DNA of 64,000 nucleotides from Paenalicyclobacillus ferrooxydans (GCF_001399675.1 NZ_LJCO01000038.1:35803-99802); one strand, 5' to 3'; positions 16,779 through 25,890 are shown, counted from the first letter of the stretch. Made by a program: numbers and translations. Notes: generated from the letters alone by a model not told the origin.

Positions 16779-16956
16779 CTCAGTTAGCTCCTTTCAAACC
16801 TCATATACTTACGATTATCCCACGAAGTCCAAGCGCCGTATATGAAAAATCTTGTGGCTGGACAATCGTCCTGGTGTGAGACGCCCGGAGGAACCCCACG
16901 TCCCCATTCGCTGCAAGGGACGCCCCCATGTTACTTGTACATTTCGAATTTGGACA

Positions 16957-16985
16957 TTGACATTTTGAATATCGATATTAATAAT
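16957..16985 (+). promoter_or_regulatory. Sigma-A-type promoter of the DUF2089/YvlB-like pair
   Basis: TTGACA (16957-16962), a 17-base spacer and AATAAT (16980-16985), in a very AT-rich stretch, ending 71 bases before the GTG start. No other feature was seen in the gap 16779-17056. Confidence 0.6.
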
Positions 16986-17056
16986 ATAAATAAGATGAGC
17001 TATACCGAATATGAATTTTATCGTTCCGAAAGTCTCTAGCCTGAGGATGATGTGGA

Positions 17057-17467
17057 GTGCCATATCCAGTACCGACGAAATGTCCTGCCTGTGCGAGTCA
17101 AATGGTGATTACGGAACTTGCGTGTCCGGAGTGCCAGACCAAAGTACAAGGTGTCTTTGAAGGCAGCGCATTGCAACGTTTGACCAGCGACCAACTGCAG
17201 TTTGTGGAGACGTTCCTTCGCTGCAGAGGCAACATTAAGGAAGTTGAACGCGACCTGAAAATTTCCTATCCAACTGTCCGATCCCGCTTGGATCAAGTCA
17301 TCCAATCTCTGGGTTATTCTGTGTCAGACGATGAGTCACAGCTCGAAACTGACCCAGCCGAAGATGTGTTGGAAGCCCTTGACACCGGATCGCTGACCTT
17401 TGAAGAAGCATTAGAGCGTTTACAGAATGGGCCAAACACAAAGAAGGGGCGGAACGCGAATGAATGA
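17057..17467 (+). CDS. DUF2089-family protein (zinc-ribbon plus HTH)
   Basis: A 136-residue protein. The N-terminus is a Cys4 zinc ribbon (CPACASQM, then CPECQTKV). It is followed by a sigma-70-region-4-like helix-turn-helix, LTSDQLQFVETFLRCRGNIKEVERDLKISYPTVRSRLDQVI, typical of DUF2089 proteins that are probable transcription regulators. The C-terminal ~45 residues are acidic, ending in a helix similar to the start of the next protein (LTFEEALERLQNG). The start is GTG with GAGGATG upstream. It overlaps the next gene by 8 bases, so the pair is translationally coupled. DUF2089 genes often sit beside YvlB-like genes. Confidence 0.85.
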   Translation: MPYPVPTKCPACASQMVITELACPECQTKVQGVFEGSALQRLTSDQLQFVETFLRCRGNIKEVERDLKISYPTVRSRLDQVIQSLGYSVSDDESQLETDPAEDVLEALDTGSLTFEEALERLQNGPNTKKGRNANE

Positions 17468-18461
17468 ACGCATGAAAATCCTGCAAATGTTAAGTGAGGG
17501 TAAAATTACTGCGGAACAAGCTGAGTCCCTGCTCACCGCATTGGAAGGTCGGTCTGCCAGAGAACGCCTGCGGTTTCGACCTCTCGACCGAAGCACACTC
17601 ACAGACCTAAAGAACCTTGGCGCACAGGTCTCCGCCACCGTGACGCAGTCTCTGGCCGAAGCACGTCGTGCACTCGAGGGCCAACTCGATTCCCTTTCCT
17701 TTACTTCACCGACCGTATCTGTCACCCATGACATCCATTTACCAGAGCAGATTGGACGACTAACGGCTCAGACAATCAATGGCTCCATTCAAGTGACCTG
17801 CTGGGATGAGCCGTACGTACAAATCCATGTTCGAGCCAAGGCTAAGACCAACAACCTGTCAGAAGCCAAAAAGGCATTGGTTAGTGCACTGCAAACCGAT
17901 GAGCATGATGACCACTATCACCTGACCATTGCGCATGGCGACCGGCACAGTGATACCGGCGTCCAAATTGTAGGTGCTCAGTTGGATATCTCTGTACCGA
18001 GAGGCTTCCGGGAAGTCGATCTACGGTCACACAACGGCCGTATCTATGCCGATGGAGTTGTACTGGAAGACCTGCGCTTCGAAACGACAAATGGGGGGCT
18101 CTCGCTCTACCGAACGGCAGCTGAAAGGATGTCTCTGTCGTCTGAAAACGGCGGGATCGAGCTCGTTCAGTGTTTGAATTCATCAACCAAACAGTTACAG
18201 GCTTCCACCAAGAATGGGGGCATCAGTATCGAAGCCCTGCCCGCAGATTTACGAGCGTCGGGCCGTGCACAAACCATGTTCGGTCGTGTTGATGTCAGCG
18301 ACCCACGCTTTCTCGTTACGTTTGAGGATGCGATGAAAAGAAGCCATGCACGCTTCCAGACCAGCATTTCGCTCGATAACGAGGACGAAGACGTGATTGC
18401 CGTCGGAGAAGTGCGAATGATGTTGGAGACTCGCAACGGATCGGTGCGAATCAAACCTTGA
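17460..18461 (+). CDS. YvlB-like DUF4097 protein with N-terminal SHOCT-like helix
   Basis: A 333-residue protein. Residues 1-30 (MNERMKILQMLSEGKITAEQ and on to LLTALE) are the short helical module found at the start of YvlB-like proteins. The remainder, from ~80, is a DUF4097 beta-helix-like adhesin fold with repeated short strands: INGSIQVTCW, VDLRSHNGRIYADG, FETTNGGLSL, LSSENGGIEL, ASTKNGGISI, ETRNGSVRI. The start ATG at 17460 overlaps the DUF2089 stop, with AAGGGGCGG upstream. In Bacillus the related yvlABCD operon is linked to cell-envelope stress, so an envelope or stress role is plausible but inferred. Confidence 0.82.
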   Translation: MNERMKILQMLSEGKITAEQAESLLTALEGRSARERLRFRPLDRSTLTDLKNLGAQVSATVTQSLAEARRALEGQLDSLSFTSPTVSVTHDIHLPEQIGRLTAQTINGSIQVTCWDEPYVQIHVRAKAKTNNLSEAKKALVSALQTDEHDDHYHLTIAHGDRHSDTGVQIVGAQLDISVPRGFREVDLRSHNGRIYADGVVLEDLRFETTNGGLSLYRTAAERMSLSSENGGIELVQCLNSSTKQLQASTKNGGISIEALPADLRASGRAQTMFGRVDVSDPRFLVTFEDAMKRSHARFQTSISLDNEDEDVIAVGEVRMMLETRNGSVRIKP

Positions 18462-18587
18462 ATGCGTCTAGGCTTGGTAATGCACACGATCACTAAATCC
18501 AAGCTCTGCCCATTCAGTTGACGCCATGAAGTCTCTGCATGAAACGGCGGCAGAAAGTAAAACCTGTTCATAGAGGTCACGTCCAAA

Positions 18588-18645
18588 AAGAGGGGTGACT
18601 GAGAAAGGATGCCCAAAGGCCCTTTCCAGTTACCCCTCTTCAAAC
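18588..18645 (+). terminator. Terminator of the YvlB-like gene
   Basis: Long stem AAGAGGGGTGACTG / CAGTTACCCCTCTT with one internal mismatch. It encloses a second small hairpin (GAAAGG / CCTTTC) and is followed by CAAACTTTTAT. Confidence 0.6.
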
Positions 18646-18690
18646 TTTTATCGATCCGTCATCTCATCGATCCGTCAGGAGGCATCTGTC

Positions 18691-18888
18691 ATGCACCGAA
18701 CTGACCCATGGTACGTTGCCATCGTCATTGTCTTTGCTCTTGCACTGTTGACCATTCTACTCCGGAGAGTGCGGGCAACCCTGCCTGGAGACCGGGCCCA
18801 GTCAGCCATACAGAACCCACCAAACGATTACCACACGACGAGCGCAACGGAGGACAACAGTCGCGACATGCAGAGACCCGATAACTAG
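18691..18888 (+). CDS. Small single-pass membrane protein, unknown
   Basis: A 65-residue protein starting MHRTDPWYVA, with one hydrophobic helix at about residues 8-24 (VAIVIVFALALLTILL) followed by RRVR and a polar, disordered tail. AGGAGG lies 8 bases upstream of the ATG, an ideal spacing, so it is probably expressed. It lies after the terminator of the YvlB-like gene and is therefore a separate unit. No family was recognised; it may be a small envelope protein. Confidence 0.6.
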   Translation: MHRTDPWYVAIVIVFALALLTILLRRVRATLPGDRAQSAIQNPPNDYHTTSATEDNSRDMQRPDN

Positions 18889-18979
18889 ACCAATGTCTGA
18901 TGTCTAGACGAGACCAATGTCCGATGTCTGCCTCGATTCAGCCCTCTGCAACGATTCCAATACCACTTTTCTTCCGAAT

Positions 18980-20140
18980 CTACAGGGACTCTGGGCGGCG
19001 GATGAGACTGAGCAAACGATCGATGTCATCCTCAGCATTGTAGAAACCCGGAGATACCCGAACGAGATCGTGCTGAGGGATAGACCGGACTGCAATTCCC
19101 CGCTCAGCCGCTGCTGCCACAACACGTGCCGCTGAGATATCCTTCATACGAAACGAAACAATCCCAGCTCGACTATCCCGCGGCGTAAATACTTCGACTC
19201 CTGGAACGTCGAGAAGCTGATCGAGTAAAGTTCCCGACAGACCGTGAATGCGTGAGAATGCGTAGTCCCACCCAACCTGAACACGGATAAAGCGAAGGCT
19301 CTCCAACCAGCCCACCCAGTTCGTGAGGTTAACAAAGGTGTACTCGTATCGACGAGCACTGTCCGCAGGCAGGAAATACCCGTTCATGGTTCGGGGATGG
19401 TTCTCCATCAAGGAAGCGGCCCCCCCGAACGTCATTTCTAAGTTCGGCATCGCACGCTCTCGAACGTATAGAGCCCCTACGCCGTCCGGACCGCACAACC
19501 ATTTTTGTCCGGGCAACGCATAAAAGTCGATGTCCGTACTGGCGAGATCGATCCACTCAGCCCCTGCCCCCTGAGCGCCGTCGACGAGGCAGAGCGCGCT
19601 GTATTCGTGTGCCGTTCGTGCGATCCGCTCAATGGGCAAGCGCTGCCCTGTCTCATAAGAGACATGGGACACAACCACCAAGCGCGTCCGCGACGAGACA
19701 GCAGCTTTCATTCTTTGCAACGTCTCTTCAACTGTCCTGCCGACTTCAAACTGCTTGAGGACAATGCCCTGTCGCTGTTTCTGAATGAATAAGGGCATCA
19801 TTCCGCCCTGGTGTTCCGTATTCGTAAATACAATTTCATCACCTTCGTGCCACAGTAACCCGTTTAACACGACATTGATACCATGTGTCGTACTGTCTGT
19901 CAGTGCCAGGGTAGATTCCGGCACTCGAAAAAGATTCGCCAACTGCTCCCGTACCTGCTCCCTGACAGTTGCCAGTTGACCAAAGTATCCCTGTAGACGG
20001 CCCTCTCGAAACTGCAAATCCAGTACCTGCTGCATTCTCTCCACAGCTGTGTCTGGCAACGCCCCGAAAGTACCTGTATTTAGGTATGTACTCGTACGAA
20101 CTGCCGCAAAATGACGGCGTACGTTGTCTACGTGGGCCAT
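18980..20140 (-). CDS. Class V aminotransferase (cysteine desulfurase-like)
   Basis: A 386-residue PLP enzyme of the class V fold. Hallmarks: TSTYLNTGTFGALP at the N-terminus, TDSTTHGINVVLNGL, the PLP-ring stacking His in NTEHQGGM, the aspartate in LVDGAQGAGAEWIDL, and the Schiff-base lysine in ALPGQKWLCGPDGVGALYV. This pattern fits the selenocysteine lyase/isopenicillin-N-epimerase-like branch. The catalytic Cys loop of true NifS-type desulfurases is not obvious, so sulfur transfer should not be assumed. The start ATG has GGGGGTGG upstream. It is downstream of an SDR gene by 20 bases, in a probable operon with the methyltransferase at 20989. Confidence 0.85.
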   Translation of the reverse strand: MAHVDNVRRHFAAVRTSTYLNTGTFGALPDTAVERMQQVLDLQFREGRLQGYFGQLATVREQVREQLANLFRVPESTLALTDSTTHGINVVLNGLLWHEGDEIVFTNTEHQGGMMPLFIQKQRQGIVLKQFEVGRTVEETLQRMKAAVSSRTRLVVVSHVSYETGQRLPIERIARTAHEYSALCLVDGAQGAGAEWIDLASTDIDFYALPGQKWLCGPDGVGALYVRERAMPNLEMTFGGAASLMENHPRTMNGYFLPADSARRYEYTFVNLTNWVGWLESLRFIRVQVGWDYAFSRIHGLSGTLLDQLLDVPGVEVFTPRDSRAGIVSFRMKDISAARVVAAAAERGIAVRSIPQHDLVRVSPGFYNAEDDIDRLLSLIRRPESL

Positions 20141-20160
20141 CGTTCCACCCCCTCTTCTCC

Positions 20161-20949
20161 CTAGGCGTCCACCGCTTTGGTTCCATTTTGATTTTCCGCC
20201 TGCACTGAGTTCTCTTCGTCACGCAGACGAATGTCCGCCCCGCCATTGACTTCAGTCACAGTCCCGTTCAGTTCGCGGCTCGACTCCCGGCAGTAGAAGG
20301 CCACCATCCGACTCACGTCACCGCCAACAGGTTCGTTCCCTGCCCTCTCATCTGCTGTGAGCTCTTTGTTGCGACCTCGAACGTCTCCTGGGCATACCAT
20401 GTTGGCTGTGATGCCAAACTGCCGTTCTTCCCGTGCCACGGATCGTGTTAAGGAAGCGAGGCCTGCCTTCGCAGCGGCGTACGCTGCTCGGTGACTCCAC
20501 CCCATGGCCAGACCAGCTCCGTCACTCCCGAAGGTGACAATACGACCAAACTGCCCTGCCCTCATTCCAGGCACGAAATGTCTGTATAGCCACCAGAAAA
20601 CACGGATGTTCCCGGTCAACATCTTTTCGAAATCATCCTCTGAATATTCAGCCAAACGCTTGCGTTCAAAAACAAAAGGACCAAAATTATGTACAAAGGC
20701 GTCAATCTGGCCGAAATGAGCTATCGCAGATTTTGCAGCCGATTCTGCACTGTCCTTGCACAGCAGGTCTACTTTGATGGGAAACACTTCGAAACCGAGA
20801 GCTTGACTCTCATCTACGATAGCTTGTGCACTTTGTTCGCTGCGATGATATGTAAAAGCCACAGCCCAGCCATCCGCAAGCAAAGTCCGCACCGTCGCTT
20901 TTCCAAGTCCGCTACCGCCACCTGACACGAATGCAACGCGCCTTGTCAC
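20161..20949 (-). CDS. Short-chain dehydrogenase/reductase (SDR)
   Basis: A 262-residue classical SDR, FabG-like. It has the cofactor loop VSGGGSGLGKATV, an NNAG-equivalent region changed to VHNFGPF, the catalytic Ser in FGSDGAG and Tyr-x3-Lys in AAYAAAKAGL, and a C-terminal ELNGTVTEVNGGADIR. The H-N-F-G in place of the usual N-N-A-G is atypical and suggests a specialised substrate. The start is set at GTG 20949 (VTRRVAFVSGG) with AAGGGAG 8 bases upstream, since the longer frame has no ribosome site. It lies between a methyltransferase and an aminotransferase gene on the same strand. Confidence 0.87.
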   Translation of the reverse strand: MTRRVAFVSGGGSGLGKATVRTLLADGWAVAFTYHRSEQSAQAIVDESQALGFEVFPIKVDLLCKDSAESAAKSAIAHFGQIDAFVHNFGPFVFERKRLAEYSEDDFEKMLTGNIRVFWWLYRHFVPGMRAGQFGRIVTFGSDGAGLAMGWSHRAAYAAAKAGLASLTRSVAREERQFGITANMVCPGDVRGRNKELTADERAGNEPVGGDVSRMVAFYCRESSRELNGTVTEVNGGADIRLRDEENSVQAENQNGTKAVDA

Positions 20950-20988
20950 GGTCTTCGCTCCCTTCTGTTTTATCATACCACATGTCAT

Positions 20989-22458
20989 CTACTTACGAGC
21001 TCGGACCATAACCGACGGCAGTTCAAGTCGACGTTCTATCCGTGAGTACTTTCGACACACGTCCCGGCCGCGATCAATCAATTCCATAATCAGTGTCCGC
21101 TGATCATCCCAAGGCAGGTACACCAACTCGGCTTGGAAGAAACTCACTCCCCGTACGATGTGCTGAACAACCACTTCGGGGTTGTCAAACACCCACGATG
21201 CAGTCGTTTGCCTAACCTCGATCTGAGAGAAGCCTGCACCCGCAAACCACTCTTGAAGTTGGTCGATGGTTGGCAAATAGGTCCCTTTTTGATTTCGGCG
21301 GCTCTTCTTCGCCAATTCAAGGATAGGCTGAAACCACTCATTAAAAAACGGTACATTGAGATCGAACGACAGGGCTTGCAGGATAGACACAATGCCGCCC
21401 TTCACCACAACCCTGGCCATTTCCTTGAGAGCTATGGACGCATTCGTGAAGTGCAAAAACGCCGATCCCAAGGCGACATTGAACCTGTCCTCCGGGTAGG
21501 GCAAGTGTTCCACGGAAGCCAAGGTCAATGTCACATGTGCCGGAGCACCTCTCTCTTTGTATTTCGATTGAGCTTGATCGAGCATGCCGTTTGAAACATC
21601 GATGGCTGTCAGATGGCCTTCAGGCAGCACTCGTTCGGCCAAGCCCTCGTCGAAGGTTAGGACACCCGTGCCGCATCCGACCTCGAGAACCTGCTGCCCC
21701 GGCTCAATGCCAACCCACTCCAAGTACGATTTGCGCAACTCCCGCCCATCGGGCCAGACGATGTCGCACAGTGCGTCCCAGTCCTCGATAGTGTCGAACT
21801 GATAGACGTAGGACATGGCGATCCGTCTTTCCAGATAGCCCGATTCCTCGAGCGATTGACGCATCCATTGAAATCTTGTTTGCCCGAGCTTCGTCGGAAC
21901 AATAATCCGTCCGTCACGAAGCTGTTTCAGACGTACAGACCCCCGGGCAAGAGCAGTCATCAGATATAAATCGAGTGCTTCTGTGGTATAAGGATAATGG
22001 CGGGCTCCATTTAGGAAGTCCGCCTCGTATACGTGTTTATGAAAGAACATAGGCTGTAGAAAGTCGTAGCCTGCAATCACAAAATACACCTTGTATAAGC
22101 GCTCCATCCCTCGCTTATCAATCCAGTCCTCAACCCTGTGCTTGGCAGTTTCAAGATCATCTTCATTTGGCGCGACAGACCCAGTTCTCTCATTGGCAAT
22201 TTCTACCGCCGTCGACATGACCGTCTCCACAAGACAACGATGCAGCAGGCGGGGGGAAAAAGGCATGTCATCGTCCAAACCTGGAGCAAAATGTTGCCCA
22301 TGCGTGTAGCTTTGATACATTCGGTTGGCACAGGTCTTGGCCTGTTCCCAACAAGCTGGCATCCGCCCTTGGTAGTACGTGTTCATCAAGAGAGGATCCA
22401 TGAATACGCCATCATTCAGCATTGCCTTGAGGTCTTGAGTAATCTTTTCTGTCTCCAC
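20989..22458 (-). CDS. Class I SAM-dependent methyltransferase with long N-terminal domain
   Basis: A 489-residue protein. Residues ~240-370 form a Rossmann methyltransferase: VLEVGCGTGVLTF (motif I), HLTAIDVSNGMLDQAQ (motif II), LPYPEDRFNVALGSAFLHF (motif IV) and a following ALKEMARVVVKGG. The first ~225 residues, rich in aromatic and basic residues, are not recognised and are longer than usual. The start is GTG at 22458 with GGAGG 6 bases upstream. The SDR starts 40 bases after its stop and the aminotransferase follows, so the three may act in one small-molecule pathway. The substrate is unknown. Confidence 0.82.
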   Translation of the reverse strand: METEKITQDLKAMLNDGVFMDPLLMNTYYQGRMPACWEQAKTCANRMYQSYTHGQHFAPGLDDDMPFSPRLLHRCLVETVMSTAVEIANERTGSVAPNEDDLETAKHRVEDWIDKRGMERLYKVYFVIAGYDFLQPMFFHKHVYEADFLNGARHYPYTTEALDLYLMTALARGSVRLKQLRDGRIIVPTKLGQTRFQWMRQSLEESGYLERRIAMSYVYQFDTIEDWDALCDIVWPDGRELRKSYLEWVGIEPGQQVLEVGCGTGVLTFDEGLAERVLPEGHLTAIDVSNGMLDQAQSKYKERGAPAHVTLTLASVEHLPYPEDRFNVALGSAFLHFTNASIALKEMARVVVKGGIVSILQALSFDLNVPFFNEWFQPILELAKKSRRNQKGTYLPTIDQLQEWFAGAGFSQIEVRQTTASWVFDNPEVVVQHIVRGVSFFQAELVYLPWDDQRTLIMELIDRGRDVCRKYSRIERRLELPSVMVRARK

Positions 22459-22555
22459 ACTCTGCCTCCAGAACTCACGTGCCCCTGTACCCCGTTAAAT
22501 CGAAGTCCCAAGATGGCCTTGGCGTGATACTATACCAATGGAGAGGTGAATCAGT

Positions 22556-22888
22556 GTGACCCAACATCCGTACTTCCGTCACAATGATCGATTAAGCATT
22601 CCACTGCCAGCGTTTCCACATCCGTTTGAGGAAATGGCCCCGACAGACCAAGAGTCTGTAATTGCCGTATGGGAAGCGATTCGTGCGAGAATCCCGGATA
22701 GGATTCAAGAATTGGAACAAACGATTCAGGTGCATCTTGAGTCCATCAGTCAAACCGAGGACTGGGAACAGATCATCTCATGTTTTGATGAAATTTCCGA
22801 CATGGCCAGTCGAATTGCAGAACTAAACACGTGGCAGCGGGTAGACCCGCATCTCACGCATGAGACTCTGGATGAAGAATCCATCTGA
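22556..22888 (+). CDS. Hypothetical protein, 110 aa
   Basis: Soluble, acidic, mostly helical protein (MTQHPYFRHNDRLSIPLP start; a central helix RIQELEQTIQVHLESI). The start is GTG with GGAGAGGTGA upstream, a good site. It is divergent from the methyltransferase gene and followed by a hairpin at 22903. No family was recognised and no catalytic residue pattern seen; the helices could support protein-protein contacts. Confidence 0.65.
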   Translation: MTQHPYFRHNDRLSIPLPAFPHPFEEMAPTDQESVIAVWEAIRARIPDRIQELEQTIQVHLESISQTEDWEQIISCFDEISDMASRIAELNTWQRVDPHLTHETLDEESI

Positions 22889-22902
22889 TGCATCTGCACA
22901 CT

Positions 22903-22934
22903 GACGCCAGCAGACGACATCTCCTGCTGGCGTC
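22903..22934. terminator. Hairpin between converging genes
   Basis: Stem GACGCCAGCAG / CTGCTGGCGTC, 11 bp perfect with a 10-base loop, between the 110-aa gene and the cyclophilin gene. There is no T-run on either side, so intrinsic termination is likely but weaker. Confidence 0.55.
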
Positions 22935-22948
22935 ACAACCTACCTACC

Positions 22949-23494
22949 TTACGCCTCTGATTCGACAATCTCCACTTTGTTCATTTTCACTTCTGTAAGC
23001 GGCTTGCTTTGCTCCCCCATGGGAGACCGCCCGACAGGCGTTGCAGCGATCTTCTTGACTGTATCCATGCCGCTCGTCACCTTGCCAAACACCGTATAGT
23101 TGGGTGAATTATTCAGGAACGTGGACTGCTCTCCCGTGCATATGAAGAACTGTGAACCATTTGTGTTCGGTCCCGCATTGGCCATGGCGACGACACCTGG
23201 TTCATATGACAACGCCGGCGGCAATTCGTCTGCAAAACGATAGCCGGGTCCGCCCATGCCGGTTCCCGTCGGGTCGCCGGTTTGAATCATGAAAGACTCG
23301 ATAATGCGGTGGAAAACGATACCGTCAAAATACCCGTCGCGGGCAAGCACAACGAAGTTGTTGACTGTCTTCGGTGCTTCTTTTGCAAGCAGTTCCACGG
23401 TGAATGGACCGTTTGTCGTATCAATAACAGCCTCGTATTTCTTGTTCGGCTGTAAGGTCATTTCCGGCGGTGCACTGTATTGTTGATTTGCCAC
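22949..23494 (-). CDS. Cyclophilin-type peptidyl-prolyl cis-trans isomerase
   Basis: A 181-residue PPIase that catalyses proline isomerisation during protein folding. Core motifs: FHRIIESFMIQTGDPTGTGMGGPGYRF (split here as FHRIIESFMIQTGDP and GTGMGGPGYRF; catalytic Arg and Phe), MANAGPNTNGSQFFI, and FLNNSPNYTVFGKV. There is no signal peptide, so it is cytoplasmic, like Bacillus PpiB, which is slightly shorter. The start is GTG at 23494 (VANQQYSAPPEM), with GGGAGG 9 bases upstream; the ATG 16 codons before is unsupported. Monocistronic. Confidence 0.92.
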   Translation of the reverse strand: MANQQYSAPPEMTLQPNKKYEAVIDTTNGPFTVELLAKEAPKTVNNFVVLARDGYFDGIVFHRIIESFMIQTGDPTGTGMGGPGYRFADELPPALSYEPGVVAMANAGPNTNGSQFFICTGEQSTFLNNSPNYTVFGKVTSGMDTVKKIAATPVGRSPMGEQSKPLTEVKMNKVEIVESEA

Positions 23495-23725
23495 TAATCT
23501 CTTCCTCCCGTTTGCCAATGATTTATAAGGCGGCTTGTCCACATACTTTTTCGCTTCATGGTATCACAAACCACATGGGGATTGCCAGTTTTTGAGCGAT
23601 CCGTTCCCTGTATGTCCAATCACAACAGCGCGATAACCCCCGAACACACGGAGCAGGAATGGATACCCTCCCATTGGTCGATGATGGAAATAGACACCAT
23701 TGACTTGAAAGACGGAGTGATGTGA

Positions 23726-24475
23726 TTGGACGCGCAAGGATTTCAGATCAAGGACCTGAAAAAGGTACGGGCAGGCTCTGTCCCCGCGAATGACGCGGTC
23801 GAAAGAGACTTTACCGGGCAGACGGACACGGGCTATTCGTTGTCCCCCGAGAAAGTGTCTCGGCTCTCTGGCGCAACTCCACGGTGGTTACTGGCTGACC
23901 GCAGAAGGTTTCTTGCGGCCGTTCTGCGCAAGTGGTTACAAGCCGAAGTCTTGCTGACTGAAGTCGTAAGCCCCGGTACGGTGCCACAGCAGTACACCGA
24001 TGGGGCCAGCGTCGCTGAACTTCAAATGACGAGCCCAACTGCCCTTCATTTCGGTACAGAGGGACTCGCAGCCATCATTGAAGATGTGTGGTCAGCGGAA
24101 CGACACCTGCAGCCAGATTTTGATGTTGCGGTATTGTACGCTAGTGGGACATCCATCTTTCGCAAGCCGCAAGACGTTCTCGGAGTGATGACCGCTTCAG
24201 CGAGACCAACCCTTGGCGGAGTTTATATCCAAGGCCTTGCGATTCATCCGAACCTGCTTGGATACCCTGCAGGGTTTTTAAAGGCATCCGGTCTCCTTGT
24301 TGAAGCAGGTATCGATGTGAGTCTCAAACTTGGGATGCGAGGCTGGGTGATGTCTCACGTGGACGATGTGCATGCTGTCATTTGGCGCACTCTTGGATTC
24401 TCTCGGAAATCTGGCCCATTGTTCCAGCGTATGGGCTACTTTGACCGCCAACCGATAGAAGGCCCACACAGGTAG
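23726..24475 (+). CDS. Unknown protein, possible GNAT-like fold, upstream of moeA
   Basis: A 249-residue protein starting at TTG with GGAGTGATGTGA upstream. I do not recognise a family by clear motif. The C-terminal half (GGVYIQGLAIHPNLLG, then VDDVHAVIWRTLGFSRKSG) has the strand-P-loop-helix and 'xxAxxxYxxxGF' flavour of N-acetyltransferases, but the acetyl-CoA loop R/Q-x-x-G-x-G/A is not clean. The N-terminal 120 residues are mixed helix/strand with no hallmark. It lies 163 bases before moeA on the same strand. The function stays open. Confidence 0.6.
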   Translation: MDAQGFQIKDLKKVRAGSVPANDAVERDFTGQTDTGYSLSPEKVSRLSGATPRWLLADRRRFLAAVLRKWLQAEVLLTEVVSPGTVPQQYTDGASVAELQMTSPTALHFGTEGLAAIIEDVWSAERHLQPDFDVAVLYASGTSIFRKPQDVLGVMTASARPTLGGVYIQGLAIHPNLLGYPAGFLKASGLLVEAGIDVSLKLGMRGWVMSHVDDVHAVIWRTLGFSRKSGPLFQRMGYFDRQPIEGPHR

Positions 24476-24501
24476 TCTGTTAGAAGGCCCGCACAGGTAG
24501 T
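24456..24501. repeat. 21-bp direct repeat over the end of the unknown gene
   Basis: TAGAAGGCCCACACAGGTAGT at 24456-24476 recurs at 24481-24501 with one substitution. The first copy includes the stop codon at 24473, suggesting a recent tandem duplication. Confidence 0.7.
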
Positions 24502-24638
24502 GTGTGCGCGGTTTGGAGTATGCGGCAGTGATTCAGGGTGACGTCGAACCGGGGCCGCTGCCGAAAATCGGCTGCCGATTTCGAGGAGACTGGCTACCAT
24601 TGCCATGAAGCTTTACAATGGAGCCGGGGGGTTACAGG

Positions 24639-25847
24639 ATGGAATCACCGATACTGTTCGACGACGCATTTTATGAAATCCTACGCCATATGCCTTCCTT
24701 TGGGACCGAACGGCTCCCGGTCTCACAAGCACTCGGACGAGTCTTGGCGCAAGACGCAGCCTCCCGGGTTAATGTGCCGCCCTTCTCGAGATCGATGATG
24801 GACGGTTATGCCATCCATGCCGATAATCTGCATCGCGGTGAAATGCTGAAGGTCTTGAATACCGTTGCCGCAGGCGCAACACCAACCGTGACCGTGACGC
24901 CTGGACACGCAGTCCGCGTGATGACCGGAGCCCCGATTCCTGATGGAACCGCTGCGGTCGTGCGCGATGAGTGGTGCGATGTGATAGATGAATCAACGAT
25001 TCAAGTCCTCAAGGTGATTGTTCGAGGGGAATCAATTCAACACCAAGGGGAAGACGGCCCTCGTCAGACGAAGCTGCTTTCGAGCGGAACCCGTCTGACA
25101 GAACTGGAGCTTGCCGTGTTACAGACTTTTGGTGTCACCAGCATCGAAGTCCGCAAAACGCCTGTGGCAACCTTGCTGATTACCGGATCGGAACTTGTTC
25201 AAGACACCGAACAGGAGCTTCATGGTGGGCAGATATACGGAACGAACGATATTCTGCTTCGCGGAGCACTCGAAAAAGACGGGGTTTTAGTTGAACGTGT
25301 GGCGTATATCCCGGACGATCCGATGTTGTTGCAAGAGGCTGTTGAAACCGCACGCCAGTCCAGCGATCTGGTCATCCTCACAGGCGGGGTATCCGTTGGT
25401 GACTTTGACTACACGCCTTCAGCTATCGAAGCCAGCGGAAGCACGATACATATTCGCAAGGTGCTGATGCGTCCCGGATCTCCCTTGCTTTTTGCAACCT
25501 CAGGTCAAACTGCGTTCTTTGGATTATCCGGGAACCCTGCCGCGTGCTTTGCTCAGTTTTCCGTATTGGTCCGGCCTGCTATCCGGAGGGCCATGGGACA
25601 AGATGACAGCCCATTCCCCCATTCCGCTGTCCTGACGCACGACCTGTCTTTGAAACCGATTAAACACACGCGCGTTCAGCGAGCGAGACTGTCGGTTGAG
25701 AATGGCAGCCTGTATGTAGATTCTCAGATGTCACAGTCCTCAGGCGTGATCTCAAGCCTCCTTCAGACCGGCGCGTACATTCGAGTCAATGAATCGGAAC
25801 TGAAAGCGGGAACGGTGGTGCCGATACGCATTATCCGCGAACTGTAA
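24639..25847 (+). CDS. moeA: Molybdopterin molybdenumtransferase
   Basis: Inserts molybdate into adenylated molybdopterin, the last common step of molybdenum cofactor synthesis; cytoplasmic dimer. The 402-residue product has the N-terminal ALGRVLAQDAASRVNVPPFSRSMMDGYA signature (key piece NVPPFSRSMMDGYA), RVMTGAPIPDGTAAVV, the gephyrin-like core LITGSELVQ, LTGGVSVGDFDY and FGLSGNPAACF, and the C-terminal barrel domain. The start is ATG at 24639 with GGGGGG 8 bases upstream; an ATG seven codons earlier lacks a ribosome site. NarG at the left edge needs this cofactor. A terminator follows at 25855. Confidence 0.94.
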   Translation: MESPILFDDAFYEILRHMPSFGTERLPVSQALGRVLAQDAASRVNVPPFSRSMMDGYAIHADNLHRGEMLKVLNTVAAGATPTVTVTPGHAVRVMTGAPIPDGTAAVVRDEWCDVIDESTIQVLKVIVRGESIQHQGEDGPRQTKLLSSGTRLTELELAVLQTFGVTSIEVRKTPVATLLITGSELVQDTEQELHGGQIYGTNDILLRGALEKDGVLVERVAYIPDDPMLLQEAVETARQSSDLVILTGGVSVGDFDYTPSAIEASGSTIHIRKVLMRPGSPLLFATSGQTAFFGLSGNPAACFAQFSVLVRPAIRRAMGQDDSPFPHSAVLTHDLSLKPIKHTRVQRARLSVENGSLYVDSQMSQSSGVISSLLQTGAYIRVNESELKAGTVVPIRIIREL

Positions 25848-25854
25848 AACAGAT

Positions 25855-25890
25855 GGCTGCGGAAGACTCATTCCGCAGCCTATTTTATTT
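25855..25890 (+). terminator. Terminator of moeA
   Basis: Stem GGCTGCGGAA / TTCCGCAGCC with a 6-base loop, followed by TATTTTATTT. Confidence 0.85.
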
